From: Dimorphilus gyrociliatus
Taxonomy: Eukaryota; Annelida; Polychaeta; Dinophilidae
NCBI GenBank assembly: GCA_904063045.1
Contig: CAJFCJ010000012.1
Location: 1,240,001-1,304,000, forward strand
DNA: 64,000 nucleotides
Direction: 5' to 3'
In this document: positions 12,660 to 25,500 of the stretch, one piece after another
Layout of the letters: every line of letters starts with the position of its first letter
Numbering within the stretch: position 1 is the first letter of the stretch
Made by a program: the position numbers and the translations under genes
The notes under the pieces: generated by a model
The model's database searches: none
Told to the model about the DNA's origin: nothing
The model's input: only the letters and a program-made list of their open reading frames with translations

Positions 12660-14554
12660 TCATTATTAATGAGTAGAATTTCCTATTGACCAATGGTGGA
12701 AAATAAGTTTCATATCACTATAGTATTTCCATTTGACATGATTTTTAATTCTTAAAAAAACGACCTGTTTTTAAAGTGGCTTTTAATTTATCATTATATA
12801 GAAAATGAAGACTGGCTGCAAAATTTTTACATTTATGTTTCTTGTTTTAACGTAACGAACATAATTGCATAATAGCCTTATATACTCTATTATTAGTAAT
12901 ATTGTAAAAGAGTAATGAAGATGGTAAAAGCATATCTCCATCTTATTTAGAAATCAGTATACCAAGCTATAAAAAACATTGACGAACAGAATATCGTTGA
13001 TTTTGTTTCCATCCGGAACGAGCAATGATGTAAAGAGATACCCTGTCTTATCGATAATTAAGCAGTCTATAAAATAATTTTAGAGTTATAACAACTAGAC
13101 TTAATAATAAACATTACGTGTTGATAGTAAGTAAAAACAAAATATTAACATTCAAGATTGAACCACAAAGCGGATATGTTGGCACGAAACTGCAGTGATA
13201 GGACTAATCCGGCAAAAACAGATCGCTTTCCAATTATTTTTTAATTACGATATGGTCCATAATAAATTTTTGCTTTCTACATGCCTGAAATTTTAAGGTA
13301 TGCTAAACCAATTGTCGGAACCTTATTGATAAACAATAAAGAAACAATATAGAAAAAAACATTGATCGACGCTTTCTGCGCAGAAAGAGAAATCCGGTGA
13401 CGATCTTTTCAGCCTAGTATGTCAAGTAATTTATACCTTTTCTTATATTTCTTTGTATATACACATATATATATATATATTTCTTTATGCTTTTATAGAA
13501 AGCTTATGTACATGTAGTTTGTGTATATGTATATACAGTATATATGAGTATTCAATGTTTTTTTTTAAATGTAAAATAGAATGTATAGTTGTTATTTAGT
13601 TGCAGATTTATATGTGTACGCATGACAGAGATATGTGCTGTGTAAAGAAGAGTAGAATTAATGGGTAATTTTTATAGATATAATTGGTATATTGTTTTAT
13701 AAATGACTTTTTATACAATCTCCATTGAGAGAAATGTTACAGAAACATTATCGATAAAAAAAGAACCATACATATTATAATTTATTTGTCAGGTGTAAAA
13801 CAATAAGGAAAATTTTTGTTAAACAAAGGAAAAAAACATTACTTGTTAATGAAAGAAGCAGATTTCATATGTACAAAAGATATGCATAAACTTATTTAAG
13901 AAAGGTACACAGATTAAACATGTTGAGATGTTTATGTTATATTGTATACTGTATATCATATTTTATACATATATATATATATACAATAACATACAATGTA
14001 ACTTAATATATCATACAATATCATTTTTATCATATCTTTACTTTTAGATGCAAATAATCAGTCCCAAACCATGTAACCAAGATTATTTCTCAAATATACA
14101 AAATACGTAACTATATGCAAAGATGATTGGCTTTGATGTGCTTAACAAAAAGAAAGAGAAATCGCAATTGGTATAAAAAGAAGAAAAATCACGAATATAA
14201 TAATGCACGTCTAACCTGACAAGTACATATGAACATACATACATTTACATAAGGAAAATATGCAGACAATTATTTGTAAATAACATATAGTTAAGAATAT
14301 TTATCTTTATATATCGTAGAATGAATAGAATTTTCTCTTTTTTACTATTAATAACATTACGCCAAGTCTTTTAAGGCTTTTATAAGGAAAAGCAATTAAC
14401 AATAAAAATAATATTATTCCCCCTTTTTTTTCAAATACAATTTTTTCAATGGCATAAATTATCAACGTTCTAAAAATCTCTTTCTTGTATCTCTTTCACG
14501 GATAAACTATTCTACACCACCTTTTTACACTCTTTTGAAATAACCTAAGGATTT

Positions 14555-15514
14555 TTATGTATTAGTTATAGTCCTATTCCCGTTATATATCACGTCCGAC
14601 TGCTGCAAACAACTCTCTACTTCTTCCGCTTGTTCTTCGATTCCGTGATCAACCGAATCGTTTGGTGCTTTACAGCACAAACGTTTCCGGGCGTCCCTAA
14701 GGCTAAGAATCGTTAGCGCGGCATTACCGATACCGTGACAATTCGCAAACGTTTGAAGGACTGTACTTATGAGCAAAAAATGCTTGTCCTCCTCATCCTT
14801 AATATAGAATGCATAAGTTAAGTATATATCATTGGGTAGCTGCATGGCAAAATGAAGAGCAGTTAAACAAATAGACAATTTCCACCTTGAATACTTCTCT
14901 TGAGCTGGTGAGTTAGCCGGAGAATGCTTTCGCAAATATAACACAGTAATTACCACAAATGGAACAACATAAATAACGAGAAGATCAGTGACGGAGAAAA
15001 TATCTTTGACAAATTTTATGGTATATACTTCAAAACATATTAAACTAGTTTGGTTCCTTTCGTAATCTCCCGGAATCTGAACTAAGTACAATGTATTTAG
15101 TACTACTTGCCATACAGCATACGAAGCTCCGAAGAACCATATGAACGAGAGCAGGAACATCGCCCTTCCGCTAATGGTAACAACTGATGAATGGAAAGCC
15201 AACAAGAGTACTGTGTGGATAGCTCCCACAACTGTTAACTTTTGAGAGAATTTATAAAGTTTACATGCCATCAAAGTTCCCATGGTAGCTTTTATGGAAT
15301 ATCTTGCAACTAATCCACTTGGAACTGTCACACCCGCCAAGAGAACATGAGCCAAGGAGACTGCACATATTAGAACGCTGTATGTAGATCGAGATTTGCA
15401 TATTGCTTGAATGATAAGCGAGTTGAAAAAGAATGATACAATGCAGATGACTGAATTGATAATTATAGGCAACTTAGGAGCATAGTGGATAGGATCCGAT
15501 TCGTTCGCTGACAT
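14555..15514 (-). CDS. Orphan seven-transmembrane receptor, single exon
   Basis: Intronless, 319 residues. Seven hydrophobic helices can be placed: about 14-36 (ending NSLII), 43-65, 82-108, 118-140, 172-192, 210-233 (containing QLPNDIY) and 243-268, then a basic segment RDARKRLCC that may be a palmitoylated helix 8. A Cys before TM3 and one in the second extracellular loop (SLICFE) could form the usual disulfide. Several class A hallmarks are changed: TM2 has SLAHV instead of an Asp-containing block, the end of TM3 reads FHSSV rather than DRY, and TM7 lacks NPxxY. The start has a good context (AGAAATG). Function and ligand are unknown. It could be a rhodopsin-like peptide receptor evolved in a short lineage, or another small 7TM family. 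Confidence 0.8.
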   Translation of the reverse strand: MSANESDPIHYAPKLPIIINSVICIVSFFFNSLIIQAICKSRSTYSVLICAVSLAHVLLAGVTVPSGLVARYSIKATMGTLMACKLYKFSQKLTVVGAIHTVLLLAFHSSVVTISGRAMFLLSFIWFFGASYAVWQVVLNTLYLVQIPGDYERNQTSLICFEVYTIKFVKDIFSVTDLLVIYVVPFVVITVLYLRKHSPANSPAQEKYSRWKLSICLTALHFAMQLPNDIYLTYAFYIKDEEDKHFLLISTVLQTFANCHGIGNAALTILSLRDARKRLCCKAPNDSVDHGIEEQAEEVESCLQQSDVIYNGNRTITNT

Positions 15515-18133
15515 TTCTCCAAGTCGAATGATCGGAAGCGTCGTCTACCGTTAGAGGACGCTCAGAACAGTAGCATCTAAACTGTCTAGTTTCTGCTCTC
15601 TTGCTACGCAGTCAAATTATAAATAAATTAAATTGTCTTTTTTTCTTCCGCTTTTTGCGTGGAAGAAAACTTTAATTTCTCTCGGCTTTTTGCTTTTCAA
15701 ATAAATACCTGAATTACGAAGCTATAAAAAAAATAAACTACAATATATAAACATGCTTCTCTTTCCTTTCCATTTTGTCCTATTACACTTTATAACAATC
15801 ATTTTCTCAGTATGAGTCTGTTTGCCTTCCCCTCACTCTTTCTTTCTCTACTTCCCTTTCTTTATCTATCTCTATCTAGCCATCTACCTCCCTATCTATC
15901 TATCTATCTTAAGACAAATGTAATCCATATTAGTACTGAGATATTTGCCAATAACATTGACTATAAATCCCAATTTCTTCGTGAAATCTTGAAAATCCCT
16001 CTCCGGAAAATAACTGTCTAGCTGACGAGTTTTAATGAAAAAAGAAACAAAATAACGGATTCTTCTATGAACTAGTCTTAAATTGAAAAAAAGAATTATT
16101 CATATCATTTCGTTTGAAGTTCATGAAACCTTTTAAAAGAGGATACTTTTATAAGGAAACAATTTCATTTTCGTTCATTTTTCTTTTCTCGTTGCTTATT
16201 ACAAGAAAGGGGAAAATGCATATGTTTATAATACACATAAGCTTAAAAAGTCATGTATTGTTGTCATATATTAAAGTTTCCTACAAAAATACTAGGAGAT
16301 AAACTAATTGATAATGAAAAGAGATCTCCTTCAAATAGCTGCTCTTAACTTATTGTTCCTGTTTTTTCGTAATTTTTGTAACTACTTCATTTCCGCTTTT
16401 TTTAATTACTTTAATGTAGGGGATCAAATATTATTTTACCTTTTATCTAAACCTTTACTTTTTTCTGCTTTCCCGCACCGTCGAGCAGGTGTGCAATAGG
16501 GAGGAAGGATAGAGATAAACAAAATTTTTCTTCTATCTAATAAATCTTAATCCTTTTTCCCTTTCTTGACATTTAATTTATAAAATGATCAAACATTTTT
16601 AATAAATATATTATTTTCTTTAAAGCAAAAGCTAAAAATACATAATAAACCTACAGTTTATATAAAATACCTATAAATAACAGTGTGCTGGTAACGGTAT
16701 ATCAATTTACTTTTGTGTACTTTTTTTTCCTTTTTGTTTCTAAACCCCGCTGATTGTCAGCAAGTTGAAGTGCTTAAACTCTGAATTATTTATGTCCAAT
16801 TTTATAGGGGCTGTTGCTGAAAATATGCTCAATTCCTTCTCAATTAACCATGTAATCATTCATGTGCAAATAAAAGAATCGTCTTTTTTTTTTACCTATA
16901 TTCGATAACTGTGGCGATAACAAGTATGTTATACTTACTTTGATCAATCTTTTGATCCCATATTTATTCATAAATGTTCGATTTGAACTTGATTTTGCTA
17001 CGGAATCGGAGAGAAGGTAAATTTTATAATGAAAAAGAAAATTTTTCGATAATTAATATTAATTACTAACCGGGCAAAGAGAATAGTAACATTAAAATTA
17101 ATCATATTGATTAGAATACAATTTGGTGTATCGAAATAGCTCGTATCGATATGCCGTTGCTATGGACTCAAGTAATTTTCCAATATTAGTATAAACAGTA
17201 AAATCAAACGTCTTTCGCAAGGCAAAGTTTATATCACGTCTCATTTTACACCTTGATCCTCCACAAAACTGTGTATTATTTTGCTGAGCGACTTCCCGCA
17301 TATAACAATATAAAGAGAAAAGAAACGAATTTTTAGAACGGAAGAGAAAGAGAAAGAAAACAAAAGCGAATCTTTACGGCTCACTACGAAAATATTCTGT
17401 CATTAATTGCAGTTGGAGTTAAACGTCTTTGGTAAGTATATCTATCTTCTCTGGTTTCCCTCATATGCTAAGTACTTTTCACATTACCAAAAAGAAAAAT
17501 TAAAGCAGGCAAGTGAGGGAAATATGGAGGAGGACAAGATATTTTGAAAATAGAGTATTTGAAGGCAGTAAATTTGAATTATATATTAAATTATTCAACT
17601 ATTATGTTGTATTTACATATAAACAATATTTAAGTTCCAATTTTACAAAAGGTCAATCACTTTGGAACACAACGTCTATTTGTACAAGAAATATATATTT
17701 CTAAAGAGAGAGATTGTAATATCAATTGAACACGTTACAGTACATGCTTTTCCTATTCGTGCTTAGTACTGAATTGGTAATAGAGGATGAAAGCATTGCT
17801 CTTTTACCAGCCTCACAAGACAACGTCCTGTCATAAGTGAACTCTATATCACATAAGATTCTATTAAACTAACTCTTAATGTTATTTATACGTAATTTTG
17901 TAAGCTTTTATGGGATTGTAAGAAATCTTTTTCATAATGGACTACTCCTTCTGCTTGATTATAGTTAAATATCAATTGTGGGCCTTTTCTATTTCGCCGT
18001 TATTTACAAACCTTTCACTGCTCACTTTATAAAATTTTACAAGTCGATACGAGTTTTACGCGTACAGAATTTAAACCGGTATAGAAGTTTTAATCAATTA
18101 TTACTCTTTTTAACAAACTCAGTACATTTACAG
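15515..18133. other. 2.6 kb stretch between the divergent 7TM and B-box genes
   Basis: AT-rich with pyrimidine-rich patches, including a CTAT repeat around 15890-15912. Short frames on both strands (for example 17098-17301 minus) show no domain. A splice-donor-like CTTTGGTAAGT at about 17428-17438, after a strong acceptor-like sequence, could mark a 5' UTR exon of the plus-strand B-box gene. Confidence 0.5.
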
Positions 18134-18136
18134 GAA

Positions 18137-18577
18137 ATGTCTCTTGGAAAACTAAATAAAACAATGATTGGAATACGACCATTGATCGATTCTACACCGC
18201 TAATATACTGTAAGAGCTGTTATCATTTGTTTGATAGTCGGATCAAGGAACGTTGCCATCCATGCCTATTTTGTCCCGATTGTCTCAGTTCAACAACGGC
18301 GTCAATCTCTACAAACTCAGATGGAAAACCGATTTCTGTTGACGTCAGCGAAGAAGACGACGAGGTTAAGAGGCTTGTTCGGTCGTTCGAAAATCGAGTT
18401 ACGGCAACTCGATGTGGATTTTGCGCCACTAACGCAAAAAGGTGTCGATTGGTTAAGTTTTGCTACCATTGTAAAAAGTGTTTGTGCTCTAAATGTTCTG
18501 ATTTGCATGATAACAGTAGTCATTATAGACATCACGCCTCCACTTCTCTTCAGGACAAACGAGGTCTTGTAATGTGA
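18137..18577 (+). CDS. Small RING-remnant and B-box zinc-binding protein
   Basis: The start chosen is the ATG just after a strong acceptor (polypyrimidine then TTTACAG at 18127-18133), so the reading frame open further upstream is probably intron. The product is 146 residues. Residues about 24-49 hold a cysteine cluster (CKSC ... CHPCLFCPDC) resembling the first half of a TRIM-type RING finger. After an acidic linker, residues about 95-135 match a B-box: CGFC, CYHC, CSKCSDLH and a final HYRHH supply Cys/His ligands in the right order. No coiled coil or NHL/SPRY domain follows before the TGA. GTAATG at 18569-18574 could be a donor, so the gene may continue in an exon I could not find. Likely a TRIM-family relative or fragment; function unknown. 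Confidence 0.6.
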   Translation: MSLGKLNKTMIGIRPLIDSTPLIYCKSCYHLFDSRIKERCHPCLFCPDCLSSTTASISTNSDGKPISVDVSEEDDEVKRLVRSFENRVTATRCGFCATNAKRCRLVKFCYHCKKCLCSKCSDLHDNSSHYRHHASTSLQDKRGLVM

Positions 18578-18680
18578 TTATAAAATGTTTATAATTTACT
18601 TGTTCAATAGATGGAGCAGGCTGCGTCTACTTGCTATATATTTACGCGTTTTTTTAGTAGTTTTGATAAAACTTAGGTAT

Positions 18681-18693
18681 CGCCATCTAGTGG
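18681..18693 (-). promoter_or_regulatory. CTCF-like motif, best match in the window
   Basis: The minus strand reads CCACTAGATGGCG. This fits the published CTCF core (CCA, one base, C/T-A-G, two bases, GGC) without mismatch. It lies between the 3' ends of two convergent genes. Confidence 0.5.
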
Positions 18694-19348
18694 ACAACAT
18701 TCCGATTTAATGTCCTGATTATAAGATTTCAATATGGGGTCTACAAGACTATTTATGAAAGGGTAAATTACCAAAGAAGAAGGATGAAAAATGAAACAAA
18801 ACATTGAAACTGATGCAACAATCCATTTACAGCATAGCAGGTGGAAAGTGAAAGATGTGCGTGACAATACGCCTTCAAAGCTGAAATCTAACGACGCTAG
18901 ACGTCTCATAACGGCGTCCTGCTGGTCGAATTATACACGTCCATTGTCATACGAATGAGATGCTCGTTGATATGGCTAATTAACTATCAGGAGGATCTCT
19001 GGCACCCCTTTCCGTCGACCTTAACGATAAAATGAGCTGGAAGAAAAGCAACATTGGCGATTGTTCTCAGTGGTTAAAATCTCCGTATAAACTGTCCGGG
19101 GATTACTCCCTTTTCAAACGGATGCATGCATGTAAATAATAGGTCGAGTAAATCGTGATTCCCTTTTGAACACTAAAGCCTTTGAACTAGAAGAATCGAA
19201 GAAATGGAAGGTTTGAATAATTCAGTATATTGTTCGAACAGCGAACGCTTTGTTCCATCAGCATCTGCCCTCAATATTCTCGTTAAGGTGAATCCCTATA
19301 TGCAGGTGCATTCTTCTTACATAGTATACATATACATATATATATTTA

Positions 19349-19370
19349 TATACTGTATATATACAGTATA
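19349..19370. repeat. 22-base perfect AT palindrome
   Basis: The sequence pairs TATACTGTATA with TATACAGTATA and is identical on both strands. The half site TACAGTATA occurs at about ten other places in non-coding parts of the window. Confidence 0.7.
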
Positions 19371-19528
19371 AACAAGTCTTTTATAATTATAGATATTTTT
19401 TATTGCCTTCTTTGAGATCGACAGAGCGTATAAAGTAAACATTTCTATATTACTATGTACATAATGACAAACAAAAACAGAATATATACAGTCATTCTAT
19501 TCAAATTGTTTTTATCTTCTTTCTATAT

Positions 19529-22500
19529 TCACACGTTCACTTCATGAACGCTGGGGAAATGTAATACCGATCCTCCAACTTCTTTCACGTCATTCATATC
19601 AACCGTATAACTTCCGGAAGTGGTTGTTGCAGCATCGTCGTCCTCGTCCACACTATTTAATGAAGTATTGTGTAATCTTGAGACGTTTTCTTTTGACAAA
19701 CGACAAATAGAAGCATTTTTTGCCTCGCAGACAGTCATTTGTTTGTCAATCTGCCTTTGAAGCGATCTTCTAGCGAACGATACAGATTTTTGTTTTGTCG
19801 GTGAATCTGTCAGATAAAAAAAGATAATTTTTATACAAATCTCAAACAATTTTCGCCTTGTTAAAAAAAAGGGTGACAATACAGGAAAGAAGTGAGAATT
19901 GAGGTAAAAAAAAACTCGCTTTATACACTTTTTCCCTTGTCTAAATACTTACAATTGAAGCTTTGTTCACCCTCTTCACTCGGGCCTCTTCCGCTATCTC
20001 CGCTATCGGCATTAGAAAGATTAGCAGAAGACAAGCTGTTATTATCCTCCACACCTTGCTTTACCTAATAAATGGGAAAAAAACAAAGTTGAATTAGAAA
20101 AAATTATAGCCCATGAAATTAGCTTTGGATCAAATAGCATGAATAGTTGAAATGATTGTAAGTGATGTATGACTGACATTCTACCTTTGTAGCTGTTGAA
20201 ACCGAAGAGTTTCAACTTTTGTGTTTACGAAAGACTGACTCCTTTAAGAACCTAGATCAGTCAAAAAATTGTATAATAACCTAAAGGGTCATTAATAATA
20301 CATTTATCAGATGGACATAAGAAGAAGAATAGAAATAAACTACTTTCAAGCTTCGTCTAACATTGGTAATAATTTATAGTACAATATATTCATTATATAT
20401 ACTTTTATAATTATATTTACAAATAAATTTATTAAAGTGGATTAATCCCGCCTGCATGATAACAAACGCCATTCCATTATGAATGATGCGCCAACAGATT
20501 TATACTGTTTTTATTATTCATCTTTTTTTCCCCTTTATAATATTTTAATTAATTTTTAGTTAGCTTTACAGAATATAATCATGTTTCTGTTTTCAAGTAG
20601 GACGATCTCAAAGTGAACAAAACTTTGTATTCAACACAGCTGTTCAACGTTGCCATTATCCCATTAAAACGCTATAATAACCAGTTCTTTATAACCCTTC
20701 TTGTAAACGAAAAGGTGTCCGATCGTCCCCCTCTTTCTATAGGAAAGCCTACATGAAAGTACTTTGCCGTAAAAGTGTCAGATAGATTGATAATGGCCTA
20801 TCATATCTAGCCGGAGGCGAATTTTTCCCCCTCTGAGTCTGATACCCCATTCCTTGAATGGAACCGTTCAAATAGAAATATAATAGACGGAATGACAAAC
20901 GATCGTTTGTCGTAATGGAGTTTGGTAAAGAAGATTGTCAATTTTGTATAGGTTGTTAAATAAATTGCAAATTTCTTATTAACTAAGCTTTATGCTATCT
21001 TTACATAAAGTGTGCTTTGCTCAGCAAACGTATGTTCTATCAACAGATGAACTAGAGAATATGAAAGGGGTTATTGAAAGCGTACAACAATGAGGAGTTG
21101 ACGTTAGCACTTGAAATCCAATTTCGTACGCGATTCTCGAGAGTCGGACAAAACGATGCGCACAAAGGGGGCGGCGGACGTTCTTTGCTGTTTAATGGAC
21201 CTTTTAGAATAACGACGGCCATTAGTCATTCAAATTTCATCTGTTCTCTCACCGGTACTGTTTAAGTCTACATGATCTAATGAATCAAAAGCATAAATTT
21301 CTAAGATGATAGGATTCGTGCAAACTAGACAATTTGAAATCGATTTTTTTTTAATATACAAAAAAAACCAGAGCTTAAATATTCACGTCGATTCAAACTC
21401 TTTTTTATTTATCACACATGCTTCGCTCCTCAACAATTCTCATTCTATAAAAAAGTCTATAATAAAAAGTAAACCACAGAAATACTCCTACATTGGCAAG
21501 CCAATTAAAATTACTATAATTATAAGAGAAATATATGAAGTGTAAAAACGTCGGTCTTTACAAAGATGACCCTATTATTATACGTTCAGCATGACGTCGC
21601 TCTGCAAAGTGTTGACCAACATTTGAAATTTTTCGCACCGACAACTTCTCTTTTCTAGATATAACAACGAATTTACTCAGCGACGTTATATGAATGAGTT
21701 GGTAGCCTCTGGCTATATGCTCGTATACACATTATAAAAAAAGAAACTGTGTAGAGTTGAACAGAATAGACGTTTTTAGCTATAAAATATTACTCCTCCT
21801 TTTATTTGCTTATTATTTATATACCATATATTTTCCTTTTTATATTCATTTCATTTACAGACAGTTATTACTTGTTATAAGGAATTTAATAAAGAAATTA
21901 GTTAAAGAAATTGAAAAGCCTTATATATTGGGTTTCGACTTTCTCTTTAAATAAATTGACACCTGAATGAATGATACAAGGGCCATTTAGAACGTAAATT
22001 TGCTCAGCCTTCTAATAACATTCTCTGCGGATAATTTGCAGTTAAATAGCGTCGAAAGTTCTTCTCAGTTTGATATTTCTCTGGGGCAAAGGCACTTCAA
22101 GTGAAAGTATTCCGTTTTAAATTATTCTTCAACCGTTTTGTAAATTAAAAAATAAACTTTGTAATAGCTTATAAGAATATAAATAGTAGGGAATGTAAAA
22201 AGTTTACTTTCAGAGATTAATAGCCTCAGTTTTTAATTCCACCCTTTTATAACCTTATTGACCCTTTTTTTTACTTAAATGAAATGGAAAACACATTCTT
22301 CATTGCTAGAAGCGTTCCCTTTGATTTAAATAGCCGCAAAAGACGGCTCATTAAAAATATTTTTTTCTTCCTTGCCCGCCTCCCTACCCTAAAGAACACG
22401 GGAAAGAATCCCTTAAAAACACCTGTTTTCTATTTTTAAAGTTTTCCATCTAAGAGAAAGAAAAAGGGAATTTTTCTTCTGAATAGGCGGAAAGGTAACA

Positions 22501-25500
22501 GAAAAGGAGAGAATGAGAGAGATTTTTCTCCTTTTCTCCTTTAAAATTTCCAATAGATTAGCCTAAATGCAATCCCGGCGGCCTTGTCAATCGTTAGAAA
22601 GGATCCTATTCAAAATTTATCATGCGTCCGACATACCACCGCCTTGACTAACGACCTTCGTCATATGACCTTCAGACCCTCCACGACCGCGTGCAATCGA
22701 TATTCAAAGAAAAAGAGAGGAGGCTACTGATCCGGAGAGGGTGGGAGAAAACTCGTGTGAGTTTGGATAGTGATATAAACATTAGGAAAAGGTGATAGCG
22801 AGAGAAAGAGAGGAGGCAAATAAATAATAAAAAACGCTTCTTGAATAGTAAAATAATTCTGTAGGCGTATGCACGCGGTAAAACTTTTATCCCAGATTAA
22901 CTCTACAAGAACAGTGCAACACTCGATCGATTCAAGCGCGTCCTTATAACCGGAACAAATCGGTTCAATTTTCAGCTTACGCTTTTCCTATAATATTATA
23001 ATTAGAAGCTTGGAAATAAACGCCCTTCTCTCGCTCTAAACGCGTGTTGTGGTAAACATTCAAGCTTTTGTATTTATGCTATAACTAATACAAAATTTTC
23101 ACCTATACTCGTGCACTTGTTTATGAACCCGCTTCATTCATATAGGCCTAAGCGCCAAATATAAAAGAAAAAGGGAGAAGAGAAAAACTGATAAATAGAT
23201 ATAAAAGATAGGTGAAGATATAGTGAAGAAAAAAGCTCGTAATTAAAAAAAGAGAAGTAGCTACCGTTGAGCTCACGCAATTTTCAAATATAAATTTTTT
23301 GCTTGTTGAACGATTAAATATAGGCCTAATTGTTTTCTTTAGGTAAATAATTTAACAGAACGTAATAGTGAGAATAATAATAAAAGGAACTTACCTCTTT
23401 ACAATGACGTAACTGATGATAATAGGAAGATGAGGCATTTCTATTATCGGTTTTCGCATTGTTGATGAAATATTGATGACCATTGGTTAAATGACTAGGA
23501 TTTAATAGGTTAGACGTTTTCTTCCATTCCGTTTTACCATATGAGTTAGAAGATGACGAGTCGCTTTGAGAAATGGACGTTGTAACATTTTCCTGAACTT
23601 CTGGATCATATGTTGCAATGGAGATTTCAGGCGAAGGTGGTTTATTCGATCTTTTCCTCGTCATTATTATAGCACTAATTAAGACTGTAATTAGCAGAAC
23701 AGAGCATACAACAACTGCAATAATAACGCTAAGATTTTGTCCTTTTAAAAGATCGTTCGATTTAGCAAAGTTTTCGAATGGAATGGATTTGTTGACGATC
23801 ACGTAAAGGCTCGTTATCTTAGACGTTAATGGAATAATCCCGGAATCTTTCGCTTGAATACGAATTTCAAATACCTCGTATTGAATATCGTCTAATTCTT
23901 TGTTCGTTGAAATGCTACCTGTTTCTGAATTAATATCAAAAGGTGCATTTGTCGCCGACTTCAAAAGATGATAGGTTAGATTCGAGTTTCTACCTAAGTC
24001 CATGTCGATAGCTTTGACGGACGTTATTTTATGCCCAATTGGAATTTTATTTGATATGCTAACCGAATTGTTAGCTTTCGACGGGAAGAGAAAATGAGGG
24101 AAGTTGTCATTAGCGTCTAATACGTCAATTTTAACGTTGACTGAACTCTTATGAGTCGGCATATCTTGCTCCCTGGCAACAACAGTTAATTGATATGCAG
24201 CAATTGTTTCTCTGTCCAGATTACCCTTTGTCCATATTCTCCCCGTCAAAGGGTCAATACCAAACTTGTCAGAACGCTCTCTAAACTCGTAAAATATCAG
24301 AGATTTTACTTGTGCGTCCTTGTCTTCAGCACTAACAAAACCAATTTCTTTACCAGCTTGAATGTCTTCATCTACCTTGAAATAATAGATTGATTTCGTA
24401 AACGCAGGTATTTCGTCATTAACGTCATCCAAGATTATTTCAACCTTACACGAAGATGACAGAACTAGGTCATCATCTTTGTCGCTAGCAATAACAATTA
24501 TTCTATAAACGTCCTGTCGTTCTCTGTCCAACGGCTTACGTAAGTGCAACATTCCCGTGGTACCATCCATTACGAAATAACTGCTCGGCATTTGCAGCCC
24601 ATAGGAAACGTTTGAATTACTATCGGCGTCAGTAGCGTGAACTCTCAAAAGGTTCTCTTTTACGATATTTTCTTTTACATGAACAGAATAAATTGGCCTA
24701 TCGAATACTGGACTATTATCATTCTTGTCTTTGATTCTAACTGTTAAAGATTTTGAAGCCCTTAAGGGGGGTTTCCCGCCGTCCTGACATTCGATTCGTA
24801 TGTTGTACAGTTCCGTTTCCTCTCTATCCAGAACTTTAGTCGTAATGATTTTATATTGATTACGGACTAAAAAATCCAGAGCGAATGGAGCGGCGTCCGG
24901 CTGAAGAGAACACGAAACGCTTCCTTCAGCCCCTTTATCCCCATCCGCAACGGAAATATGAGCTACGAATTCTCCTGTCGTAGTATTTTCAAACACCTGC
25001 CCAACTCCGTCATCGGTCATTGCATTTACCGTTATCTTAGGGCTATGGGCGTTCGTGTCTAGCACATTAACTTTGACCACAGCTTGACCGCTTAATCCTG
25101 AATCTTTGGCTAATATAGTTAGAGAGTAATAACTTCTCTCCTCAAAGTTCAGACGCCTCTTCAAATATAATTCTCCTTTCTGGCCATTAACTCCAAAGGT
25201 GCTAGCGTGCTTATTTGATACAGTACTCAGAGAATAGGTTATCTTTCCATTATCTCCTACGTCCTTATCACTCGCCCTAACGGTTAAGAAGGGCTCATTA
25301 ATTTCGCTATTTTCTGAGAGGTACACCTGGTAGGTTGAATTATCAAAGACGGGAGGGTGGTCGTTAGCGTCGTCAATGATAATTTCTAGAATTGCCTTTC
25401 CGGGATTATTGTTAGTGGCTGCGTCGTAGGCAATTAACTCAAGGGTATATTTATCCCTTTTTTCTCTGTCCAGCTCTCGATTAACTTTCAATTGAAGAAC

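Larger units (their letters stand above)
11259..14554. other. 3.3 kb intergenic stretch between SLC6 and the 7TM gene
   Basis: No gene recognised. Contents: a purine-rich tract at about 11940-12115 with GAGAG-type repeats upstream of the SLC6 start, a CTCF-like motif at 12646-12659, and AT microsatellites with TATACAGTATA palindromes near 13450-13560 and 13930-13990. The right part includes the 3' UTR of the 7TM receptor gene. Confidence 0.6.
18578..19528. other. Convergent spacer between B-box gene and protocadherin 3' end
   Basis: No gene recognised. It carries a CTCF-like motif at 18681-18693 and a 22-base perfect AT palindrome at 19349-19370. The right end is the likely 3' UTR of the protocadherin. 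Confidence 0.6.

Noticed and set aside
17098-17301. Minus-strand frame of 67 residues with two cysteines
   Set aside because: It has an ATG but no signal peptide, domain, splice context or coding-like neighbours.
17978-18136. N-terminal extension of the B-box frame
   Set aside because: A strong polypyrimidine tract and TTTACAG acceptor lie inside it, so it is probably intron.
18673-18909. Minus-strand frame of 78 residues between the B-box gene and the protocadherin
   Set aside because: Composition looks random, and it lies in a convergent 3' spacer with no splice signals joining it to either gene.
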